Of a stretch of DNA of 46,328 bases, positions 39,959 to 46,328 are shown piece by piece. Origin of the DNA: JANMDN01 sp031376285 (GTDB lineage Bacteria > Actinomycetota > Thermoleophilia > Miltoncostaeales > Miltoncostaeaceae); assembly GCA_031376285.1 (NCBI GenBank), contig JANMDN010000008.1, positions 1 to 46,328 of the forward strand, written 5' to 3'. The notes under the pieces were generated by a model that was not told the origin of the DNA, made no database searches, and was given only the letters and a program-made list of their open reading frames with translations. How positions within the stretch are numbered: the first letter of the stretch is position 1; each line of letters begins with the position of its first letter. The position numbers and the translations under genes were made by a program.

Positions 39959-41854
39959 TCAGGCCGTCAGGCCGCGCTCGACCGCAATCCGCGCCGCCTG
40001 CGCGCGGCTGTGCACCCCGAGCTTGCCGAAGATGTTCGAAACGTGGTGGCCCGCGGTCTTCTCGCTGATGTAGAGACGGACGCCGACCTCGCGGTTCGAG
40101 CACCCGTCTGCGACGAGCCGCAGCACCTCGACCTCGCGGCGCGTCAGCCCGTTGCGCACCGCGGTCTCGGCGAGATCTGTCTCCTCGGCACCGACCTCGG
40201 CGTCGATCAGGCGACTGAGCCAGCCGTCGACGCTCCCCTCCCCGAACTCCAACCACACTGGGTGGAACAACGCCCCCCCAAGGTCGACTTGGTCGCCAAG
40301 CGGAGCGAACCCGAGGGGCAGGAAGATCGGCCCCTGGCTCGCCAAATCGACGATCGTCGAGTAGAGCCGCGACAAGGTCGGGCGAAGCTCCATATAGACC
40401 CGTTTAACGTCGAGCCAGCACGCTCCGACCTCCGGCGAGCCACCCTCCCCCGTCTCGCGACCGAGCCAACGCCGCATTCCGAGCACCCGGTCACCGTGTG
40501 CGGCGGGAACGCGCCGCAGGTGCGCCATCCAGGAGGAAGCGATGGGATCGTCCCTCAATATCTCCGCAGCGACCGAACCGATCTCGGCGACCTGCACAAA
40601 AGCCGCGACATCCCCGACGCGATCCCGAGCCACGGAGAAGCTCTCGGGGTGGCGGTCCCACCAGGCAAGCACCAGGTCGGCGGCCGGCCGCGTTTCGTGG
40701 CGTTCGACGATCGCCCGGATTGCGGCGCCGTCCGCGGCGGTCGCCGGCTCGACGGAGTGCTCGCCTCCCCCGAATGGGAAGCACGCCTCGCGCAGGATCG
40801 GGTTCTTGATCATGTAGACCAGGTCGGCCGTGGCCTGCCAGAGATCGACCCGCGAGCCTCGCGCCTGCTCGGTAAACAGGCGCGCCGCGCGACGCCGGTA
40901 CAGGGCGTGGGCATCGGGATCGCGCACCGCAAGGTCGTCGCCAACCAAATCTCTGACGAGGTCGTGCAGGAGGAGGCCCTCATGGGTGCCGGTCGCAAAC
41001 GGAAGGCGCCGCAGGGCGTCGAACGCCTCTCGCACGTCCTCTCGGTCGAGGAGGGCCCTCAGGATGGGTTCGGTTACCCGCCGGGCGGTCACGGCCGCTT
41101 CGATCGTCGCGACGGTCTCATGGGGAAGCCCTGCGAGGAACGCGTCGAGCAGGTCCTCGGGAGTGCCCATTCGGCGGCCCACGCCGAGCGGCTGGTCGGG
41201 GTCGTCGCGCAGCGCTGCGGCGGCAAGCTCGAGCGCGAGCGGGTGCCCGCGAGCAAAGGTGTTTGCCCGGATGGCCTGCTCCTGGGTCAGCCCGAGCCAG
41301 CGGAGCATCTCGATCGCCTCGGCCTTCCCGAACGCACCGAGGGCGATCTCGTCGACGAGGCCAGCCCAGCCGGGAGATGTGCGCCATGTGGGGCGTGGGC
41401 GTTCCCTGCCGGCGATCACCGTGAAGACATTGGCGGGCAGCGCCGGGAGAAACGAGTTGCGAAGCCAGCTATCCAGAAGGCCGAAGACCTCGTAGGTGTC
41501 CAGGCCGAGCACGGTCCGGGACGCGCCCCCTCGGATCGCCTCAACGACCTCCGCCAAGGTCGGCGCGTCTCCCTTGAGGCCAAGGGCGCGGCCGGCGGCA
41601 GTCAGGAAACCGCGCGGCGTCGGCTCGACGTCCCGGCAATCGAGCAGGACGACACGTGCGGTCGGGCTTGCCGAGGCCAGGAGGGTCTGAAGAAGACGGG
41701 ACTTCCCGATCCCACCTGGGCCGTGGATAAACGCGACGAGGAACGGAAGCTCGTCGGCGTCGAGGGCGGCCCGCAGTCGTCGCAGCTCACCGCTACGCCC
41801 GACAAAGGTCCGGCTCGCGCTCTCCGCGAGTCGCTCGGCGATGGTCCCCATCAC
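39959..41854 (-). CDS. LuxR-family ATP-dependent transcriptional regulator
   Basis: The 631-residue protein has an N-terminal AAA/NB-ARC-like ATPase (FVGRSGELRRLRAALD, Walker A IHGPGGIGKSRLLQT, VVLLDCRD), a middle helical region, and a C-terminal GerE/LuxR HTH (LTRREVEVLRLVADGCSNRE, VGVRLYISEKTAGHHVSNIF, GKLGVHSRAQAARIAVERGL). It is shorter than the usual LAL regulators (about 900 residues) and lacks a long TPR arm. Targets may include the YdhR, DUF1326 or DUF3291 genes next door, but no binding site is evident. The start can be GTG 41854 or the ATG right after it. Confidence 0.9.
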   Translation of the reverse strand: MMGTIAERLAESASRTFVGRSGELRRLRAALDADELPFLVAFIHGPGGIGKSRLLQTLLASASPTARVVLLDCRDVEPTPRGFLTAAGRALGLKGDAPTLAEVVEAIRGGASRTVLGLDTYEVFGLLDSWLRNSFLPALPANVFTVIAGRERPRPTWRTSPGWAGLVDEIALGAFGKAEAIEMLRWLGLTQEQAIRANTFARGHPLALELAAAALRDDPDQPLGVGRRMGTPEDLLDAFLAGLPHETVATIEAAVTARRVTEPILRALLDREDVREAFDALRRLPFATGTHEGLLLHDLVRDLVGDDLAVRDPDAHALYRRRAARLFTEQARGSRVDLWQATADLVYMIKNPILREACFPFGGGEHSVEPATAADGAAIRAIVERHETRPAADLVLAWWDRHPESFSVARDRVGDVAAFVQVAEIGSVAAEILRDDPIASSWMAHLRRVPAAHGDRVLGMRRWLGRETGEGGSPEVGACWLDVKRVYMELRPTLSRLYSTIVDLASQGPIFLPLGFAPLGDQVDLGGALFHPVWLEFGEGSVDGWLSRLIDAEVGAEETDLAETAVRNGLTRREVEVLRLVADGCSNREVGVRLYISEKTAGHHVSNIFGKLGVHSRAQAARIAVERGLTA

Positions 41855-42066
41855 AAGGCCAAACTCCGACCTGACCGAGCCACCGTCGGGTCGATGATCG
41901 AACGAACTTTCGCGATGAACGTCATGGGGAGACCGAAGTCCTGCCTGAACGACGCGCGTGGCTGGATTGCGACTGACGCTACCACGGGATTCCCAAACGT
42001 GCGAACGGCAACGACTTGCACGGAAGGAATCACAAGTTCATGGACGACTGCGTGAGGGGCAGAGCG

Positions 42067-42549
42067 TCAAACGCCCCCGCGGGACGCCGGGCGGCTCGGC
42101 CTGCCGTCAGATGAAAACGGCGTGCGGAAGGAAAACGCCTGCGGCGTCGGGCCGCGCTCGCGCAGGAGTCCCAAGCGGTCGATCGCCTCGTCAATTGTCG
42201 GCGGAGGCCCGGCGGGGCGCCACCAGAGAACGAGATGGGCCTGCGCGGGAGCTTCGAACCACTCGCGGCGGCGACGCATCACGTCGAGGTGTCCGCTTGC
42301 GTAGACGTAAGTCCAGAGCGCCTCGATCGACTCCCAGACGGACATGTTCAAGAGCATCAGGTCGTCGTCACCGACACGCAGCGAGGTCGCATCGCCGGCC
42401 TCAGTTTGCAAACGCCAGATGAAGCCGGGGGCGCCATCGGCGAGCGCGTTGACGCGCTCGAGTGCCCCCATGAAGCCGGCGATCATCGGATGGTCAGGCG
42501 CAGCGAGCAGGCGTCCGATATTCAGCTGTGCAAGGTGGGAAGTGGCCAC
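42067..42549 (-). CDS. DUF3291 family protein
   Basis: The product opens with HLAQLNIGRLLAAPDHPMIA, then GFMGALERVNALADGAPGFI and MLLNMSVWESIEALWTYVYA, then RRREWFEAPAQAHLVLWWRP. These are DUF3291 blocks, a ferredoxin-like fold related to the antibiotic-monooxygenase superfamily. Function unknown. GTG 42549 is the start. It lies upstream of the LuxR regulator on the same strand, 212 nt apart, with nothing else visible between. Confidence 0.88.
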   Translation of the reverse strand: MATSHLAQLNIGRLLAAPDHPMIAGFMGALERVNALADGAPGFIWRLQTEAGDATSLRVGDDDLMLLNMSVWESIEALWTYVYASGHLDVMRRRREWFEAPAQAHLVLWWRPAGPPPTIDEAIDRLGLLRERGPTPQAFSFRTPFSSDGRPSRPASRGGV

Positions 42550-42738
42550 CGCGTCACTTTGACAAACCGCGGCCGACCGCGTGCCAGACCCGGGGCAGCA
42601 GGCCGCTACATGGTGCCTCCAGTCTCATCTAGCGAGACATACAACGGCGAGCGTTTGCGTCAAACGAGCACGCCGGGATACGTTGAGCATTGGCGAGTCA
42701 GGGTCGCCTTCAACGTATTCGTTCGAAGGGAGACGCTC

Positions 42739-43140
42739 GTGCTTTCACGTCGGTTGATCGACGCATGGAACAGCAAGGATCCCAACCAGGTCGTCGCGCT
42801 CTACTCGACGACCGGTGTACGCCACCAGCATGCGCTGCCGGAAGCTCTGCTCGAGGGCTCGGAGGCCATCGGTCAGATGGTCGGGGCGCTCATGCACTCG
42901 ACCCCCGATTTTGTCCTGAGCGAGATGGGCGCGATCGCTCAAGACGATCGCGTGGCGCTCCAATGGAGATGGGACGGGACCGTCCAAAACGACCTCGGCG
43001 ATCTCCCCGGACGAGGTCAGGAGATCCATCTGCGCGGCGCGAGCTTCCTTGTCGTGTCGGATGGGCTGATTGTCCACGAGGACGTCTACTGGGACACCGC
43101 CACGATGATGGCCGGAGCGGGCCTCCTCACGCCGGCATAG
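42739..43140 (+). CDS. SnoaL-like (nuclear transport factor 2 fold) protein
   Basis: GTG 42739 follows AAGGGAG by 6 nt. The 133-residue protein starts LSRRLIDAWNSKDPNQVVAL, then YSTTGVRHQHALPEALLEGS and EAIGQMVGALMHSTPDFVLS, ending GLIVHEDVYWDTATMMAGAG. This is the SnoaL-like polyketide-cyclase/NTF2 pattern. Such proteins are small enzymes or ligand-binding proteins; no substrate is inferred. The frame is open much further upstream (to 42235) but that part is antisense to the DUF3291 gene. Confidence 0.9.
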   Translation: MLSRRLIDAWNSKDPNQVVALYSTTGVRHQHALPEALLEGSEAIGQMVGALMHSTPDFVLSEMGAIAQDDRVALQWRWDGTVQNDLGDLPGRGQEIHLRGASFLVVSDGLIVHEDVYWDTATMMAGAGLLTPA

Positions 43141-43209
43141 CCGTCGACCGGGATGCGAGCCGTCGGACTCACCCCGGCGGTTTGCGCACGTCCCCTCTAT
43201 GATCGAGCG

Positions 43210-44352
43210 GTGTTCGGAACTCGCTGGTCGGGCGCCGCGTCGGCCCGTCTGCGCGCGGGCTGGGTGCCGGCTGCGCTCGTTGCGTTCCTGGTCGGACGGC
43301 TCCTGACGCTCGCAGCCGCGGCGGTCGCCGTCGCCCTCGCCCGAGGGGGTCACCTGGGCACGAACCCGGCCTTCGGGTCGACCATCGACCTGTCCGACGT
43401 CTTCACGCGTTGGGACGCCGACTGGTTTCGGTCCATTGCAAGCGACGGCTATCCGACGGATGCGAACACCGGCGCGCAGTCGGCCCTCGCGTTCATGCCG
43501 GGCTGGCCGATCGTCCTCGCAGGGATCGGGGCGATCGGCGTCGACCAATCGGCTGGGGGGATCGTCGTCTCGCTCGCCCTTTCGCTCGGCGCGGTGCTGC
43601 TCCTCGGGACGCTGACCGCGCGCTCCTTCGATGACCGCATCGCTCGGCGCTCGGCGGTGCTCCTCGCCTTGGCGCCCGCCGGGGTGGTCTTTTCGATGCC
43701 CTACAGCGAGTCACTCACCCTGGCCGCGCTCCTTGGCGCGATGCTTGCGGTCGCGCGTGGCTGGCTCCTACCGGCGTTCTTTTTGGCGGCGACGGCGTCG
43801 CTCGCACGGTTTCCCGCGGTCATCATCGCCGTTCCGTTCGCGATCGAGGCACTGCGAGCGCGGCGTGTCGGGGCCGCCGCCGCCGGTACGTTCGGGGCGA
43901 TCACCGGCGTCGTCGCGCATTTCGGCTACCTCTGGGCGCACACGGGCGACCCGCTCGCGTACTTCGACGCACAGAAGGCGTGGGACCGCGCGACGCCAGG
44001 CCTCGGCGGACTCTGGACGGCGCTGCGCGACGGAGTCTCGGAGGCACTCTCGGATCCGACCTCCTCACAGGCCGTCGCCCTCGTACTCCTCGCCGCCTCG
44101 CTCGTCGCGGTCGTTTGGGCATCGGCCGAGCGGCGCCTCCCGTGGCACTGGACGCTCTACGCGGCGATCATCGTCCTGCTGCCGATATCGACCGGGATCC
44201 TCACCTCTGTGCCGCGCCTCTACCTGATTGCGATTCCGGTGCTCTGGGCACTTGCGCTTGTTGCGAGCCGAAACTGGTTCCGCGTGATCGTTGCCGGCTC
44301 GACGCTTCTGATGGTCGTCGGCACGGTCACCATCCTGCGTTTCAATCCGTAG
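43210..44352 (+). CDS. PIG-V-like mannosyltransferase, membrane
   Basis: The 380-residue product has about nine hydrophobic segments and the PIG-V-type loop DLSDVFTRWDADWFRSIASD followed by GYP, then AFMPGWPIVL and FSMPYSESLTLAALLGAMLA. Such integral-membrane enzymes transfer mannose from a polyprenyl-phosphate donor, here probably for cell-envelope glycolipids or glycoproteins. GTG 43210 is chosen because TATGAT (43198-43203) lies 6 nt upstream; an ATG at 43153 would add 19 residues. It ends before the small gene at 44489. Confidence 0.85.
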   Translation: MFGTRWSGAASARLRAGWVPAALVAFLVGRLLTLAAAAVAVALARGGHLGTNPAFGSTIDLSDVFTRWDADWFRSIASDGYPTDANTGAQSALAFMPGWPIVLAGIGAIGVDQSAGGIVVSLALSLGAVLLLGTLTARSFDDRIARRSAVLLALAPAGVVFSMPYSESLTLAALLGAMLAVARGWLLPAFFLAATASLARFPAVIIAVPFAIEALRARRVGAAAAGTFGAITGVVAHFGYLWAHTGDPLAYFDAQKAWDRATPGLGGLWTALRDGVSEALSDPTSSQAVALVLLAASLVAVVWASAERRLPWHWTLYAAIIVLLPISTGILTSVPRLYLIAIPVLWALALVASRNWFRVIVAGSTLLMVVGTVTILRFNP

Positions 44353-44488
44353 TCGACCGCGGTCGCCGGACGCTCGCCTCCCGATCGAGGGCGGCCCAAC
44401 AACGCTACGCCATTGGCGCTACGGTCCCAGGCCGGCCGCCGGATCGCGGGTCATACTCCATGGCGACCCGATCGATCGGAGGCGCCCG

Positions 44489-44692
44489 ATGGACGAACTT
44501 CACGCTACCGCCAACGTGATCCCGCTCAGGGATTGGCCCGACGCTCGTCTGGAACGCGTCTATGGGCTGCTCTCGCGGTCGCTTCACCGGCGACTCGAGG
44601 CCGGCGAGCACCCAGGCGAGGCCGACATTGCGCAGCTGTGCGGAGAGTGCGAACTCTTCGGGATGGAACTCGTTCGGCGCGGACGGCTGTAG
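44489..44692 (+). CDS. Small hypothetical protein (67 aa)
   Basis: ATG 44489 is preceded by GGAGG with 6 nt spacing. The 67-residue product (MDELHATANVIPLRDWPDAR, then LERVYGLLSRSLHRRLEAGE) is helical, with two cysteines in AQLCGECELFG. No family is recognised. It follows the mannosyltransferase gene by about 135 nt. Confidence 0.7.
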   Translation: MDELHATANVIPLRDWPDARLERVYGLLSRSLHRRLEAGEHPGEADIAQLCGECELFGMELVRRGRL

Positions 44693-44740
44693 GCCCGCCG
44701 AGCCTCGCCGAACCGACGAGGCCCGAGCAGGACAGACGAG

Positions 44741-45154
44741 TTACGGCTCGCGAATCTGGAAGAGCGGTCCCTCGGCAAAGCCGGCGGCCTCGGTGAGGAC
44801 GCCATTGACGTTCGTGTGGGTGATCACGATGACGAGCTTGTAGACGCCCGTGTCCATCGTGTTCCCGGCCACCGGGACGTGGCTGACGTAGGTGAAGCCG
44901 TCCACGGGGACGACCCCATTGACGACCGTCCCGAGGTCGTACTCGGTGCCCGGCCCCATCGACTCAGCCAGCGCGCGGACGTGCCAGTCGCCCCCGAGCA
45001 TCGTGGTCTTGGGCCCGGTCACACTCCACTGCGCGTGGATCGAAAACGACAGGTTCCGGTCAAGCACCAGGTTGGGGGTGCCGTCGAAGTCATGGATCAG
45101 GACGCTTGCGGTCGCGTCGAGGTCCCCGATGGGGAAATCAAAGGTCAAAGGCAT
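44741..45154 (-). CDS. Hypothetical beta-rich protein (137 aa)
   Basis: The product has no signal peptide (MPLTFDFPIGDLDATASVLI) and a strongly beta pattern, e.g. LVLDRNLSFSIHAQWSVTGP, GFTYVSHVPVAGNTMDTGVY and KLVIVITHTNVNGVLTEAAG, suggesting a beta sandwich. No family is recognised. GAGGAG at 10 nt precedes the ATG. Three GTGTCT-type palindromes lie upstream at 45286-45377. Confidence 0.75.
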   Translation of the reverse strand: MPLTFDFPIGDLDATASVLIHDFDGTPNLVLDRNLSFSIHAQWSVTGPKTTMLGGDWHVRALAESMGPGTEYDLGTVVNGVVPVDGFTYVSHVPVAGNTMDTGVYKLVIVITHTNVNGVLTEAAGFAEGPLFQIREP

Positions 45155-45285
45155 TGCAGATCAACTCCTCGCGTGAGCGTTTGGGCGGGTACACGGATTT
45201 GTCCCGCTTACCGCAATGGAGCCGCCCCGAGGCGCTCTGATACATCCCCGGCCGATCACGAAGGAACGTGACGGACTCAGCCAGC

Positions 45286-45377
45286 GTGTCTCACATCGTG
45301 GACGCCGCCAGCGACCGACGTGTCTGACACCACTCCAAAAAGGGATCCTTCAGATCACACGCGCGGGTGTCTGACAC
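45286..45377. repeat. Three GTGTCT(G/C)ACA palindromes (REP-like or operator)
   Basis: GTGTCTGACAC occurs exactly at 45320-45330 and 45367-45377, and GTGTCTCACAT at 45286-45296. The first two are perfect palindromes. They fill the 312-nt gap between the 137-aa gene and uraH, which holds no gene. They may be operators of the 137-aa gene or REP elements of the kind moved by REP-associated transposases. Confidence 0.6.
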
Positions 45378-45466
45378 AACCGAAGCGCGGAACCTCGCCC
45401 ATACTGAGTTGACCTCCAGGCACCAAATTCTCTCACGATGTCACCGTCGGCCTGCTGCGAGGTCCG

Positions 45467-45817
45467 TCAGCTCCCGCGATAGGTGCTGTAAGACCACCGT
45501 GAGACCAGGAGTGGTACGTGGTAGGCGGCGTCCGGATCGCTGATGCCGACTCGAATCGCGATGCGGTCGAGGAACGACGGCCCGTTTCCCTCGACCCCGA
45601 AATGCGCCCCGACGTGGAAGACGATCTCGTACTGGCCGACCCGAAAAGCGTCTCCGCGCAGAAGTGGTTCGGGGGTTCGACCGTCGTCGTTTGTCGTCGT
45701 CGCGGTGAGCACTCTTGCGAGGCCACCGTCGTCGATCTCGAAGAGCTGGATTGGGATGCCCGAGGCGGGGCGACCTGTGGCCGTGTCGAGGACGTGTGTT
45801 GTGAGACGACCATTCAT
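45467..45817 (-). CDS. uraH: 5-hydroxyisourate hydrolase (transthyretin-like)
   Basis: The enzyme hydrolyses 5-hydroxyisourate, the product of urate oxidation, in purine breakdown. The 116-residue protein has the N-terminal signature LTTHVLDTATGRPASGIPI and the C-terminal YSTYRGS that defines the family, with HVGAHFGVEG and YHVPLLVSRWSYS between. Catalytic His, Arg and the C-terminal Tyr-Arg-Gly-Ser are present. ATG 45817 is used. It is divergent from the BMP-family gene. Confidence 0.95.
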   Translation of the reverse strand: MNGRLTTHVLDTATGRPASGIPIQLFEIDDGGLARVLTATTTNDDGRTPEPLLRGDAFRVGQYEIVFHVGAHFGVEGNGPSFLDRIAIRVGISDPDAAYHVPLLVSRWSYSTYRGS

Positions 45818-45974
45818 TGCCGGTGACTTCCAATTCGACCTTGGTGGCGTGGCGGATTCTGTCAGCCCGCGTCACTCCATTCGTCCAGCTCCACCGGCCG
45901 GGCAGCGCGGTAGTGTTGGCGCCCGTGGCTCCCGGGGAAGAGCCGCGAAACCATGACTGGGGAGGAACGGGAGT

Positions 45975-46328
45975 ATGAGCCCATCCCGCAAGGGAATTGT
46001 CTTCGCCGTTGCCGCCTTCGGCGTCGTCGCACTGTCTGCGACAGCCGCGGTGGCCGCATCGAAGCTCGCAAACGAGGACCCGATCAAGGCCGCTTGGATC
46101 TATGTCGGCCCGAAAAACGACGGTGGCTGGTCGCAGGCGCACGACGCCGGGCGTCAGTACGTCGAAAAGAAGCTTGGTGACAAGGTCAAGACCACGTTCA
46201 AGGAAAACGTGCCTGAGGACTCTCAGGTCGCCCAGGTCATCGAGGGCCTCGTGCGCGACGGCAACAAGATCATCTTCGCGACGTCGTTTGGATTCCAGGA
46301 CGCGATGGCCGCCGCGGCCAAGGCGCAT
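45975..46328 (+). CDS. BMP-family ABC transporter substrate-binding protein (N-terminal part)
   Basis: A signal peptide (SRKGIVFAVAAFGVVALSAT) is followed by the BMP start: DPIKAAWIYVGPKNDGGWSQ, AHDAGRQYVEKKLGDKVKTT, EDSQVAQVIEGLVRDGNKII and FATSFGFQDAMAAAAKAH. This matches the BMP/PnrA-like binding proteins of nucleoside or purine ABC importers. 118 codons are present and the gene leaves the window. GGAGG (about 45961) precedes ATG 45975. With uraH divergent beside it, a role in purine or urate uptake is likely but inferred. Confidence 0.93.
   Translation, partial: MSPSRKGIVFAVAAFGVVALSATAAVAASKLANEDPIKAAWIYVGPKNDGGWSQAHDAGRQYVEKKLGDKVKTTFKENVPEDSQVAQVIEGLVRDGNKIIFATSFGFQDAMAAAAKAH

Noticed and set aside
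39800..42055. 751-codon plus-strand open frame.
   Set aside because: Antisense shadow of the LuxR regulator, a GC-rich artefact.

Overview
The window is GC-rich, densely packed DNA from an actinobacterial-type chromosome. The evidence is an rph-murI neighbourhood, many GTG/TTG starts, and a recurrent TAnnnT element 6-9 nt before start codons, which points to leaderless transcripts. A deep-branching class such as Thermoleophilia is a plausible guess, but the sequence does not prove it.

Left chromosomal arm (1-5.7 kb): the 5' part of rph runs off the left edge. Next comes a tightly overlapping minus-strand operon murI-ridA-ECF sigma-anti-sigma, then a flavin-reductase-like gene, a solitary TRAP substrate-binding protein and a lipoprotein. 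A CAU-anticodon tRNA follows at 5700-5773.

Integrated region (5.73-29.37 kb): the 3' 43 nt of the tRNA, from the anticodon loop onward, recur at 21814-21856 (identical) and 29331-29373 (2 mismatches). Each is preceded by a related stretch of about 130 bp containing GGTAACA repeats. This is the signature of two elements in tandem in one tRNA gene. Element A (about 16 kb) has a tyrosine integrase, an excisionase-like protein, a MobF relaxase with one frameshift, and a ribbon-helix-helix-like protein. Its cargo is conflict-type: a nuclease-like toxin with DUF2283 and a HEPN-like protein, an AbiE-like pair, a HigBA-like pair, and an unrecognised 940-aa/245-aa gene pair next to the right end. Element B (about 7.5 kb) has no integrase. 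It carries a DUF4143 ATPase, an aldo/keto reductase, a DUF808 membrane protein, a Fic protein, a small DNA-binding-like protein and two small remnants resembling the relaxase C-terminus, so it looks like a decayed or cis-mobilisable relative of A.

Right chromosomal arm (29.4-46.3 kb): a secreted seven-bladed FG-GAP protein; a TOTE-type primase-helicase with a co-transcribed partner; a membrane protein divergent from a PadR-membrane protein pair; a DUF1326-DUF2182-MFS operon; a YdhR-like protein; a LuxR-type ATPase regulator; DUF3291 and SnoaL-like proteins; a PIG-V-like mannosyltransferase; two small proteins of unknown function; 5-hydroxyisourate hydrolase; and the start of a BMP-family binding protein, the last two suggesting purine uptake and urate breakdown.

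The strongest candidates for new biology are the tandem tRNA-integrated pair with its shared operator-like motifs, the 940/245-aa cargo operon, the toxin-DUF2283-HEPN trio, and the TOTE primase-helicase with its uncharacterised partner. Four single-base C/G-run disruptions lie within 12.5-15.5 kb and could be decay or assembly error.
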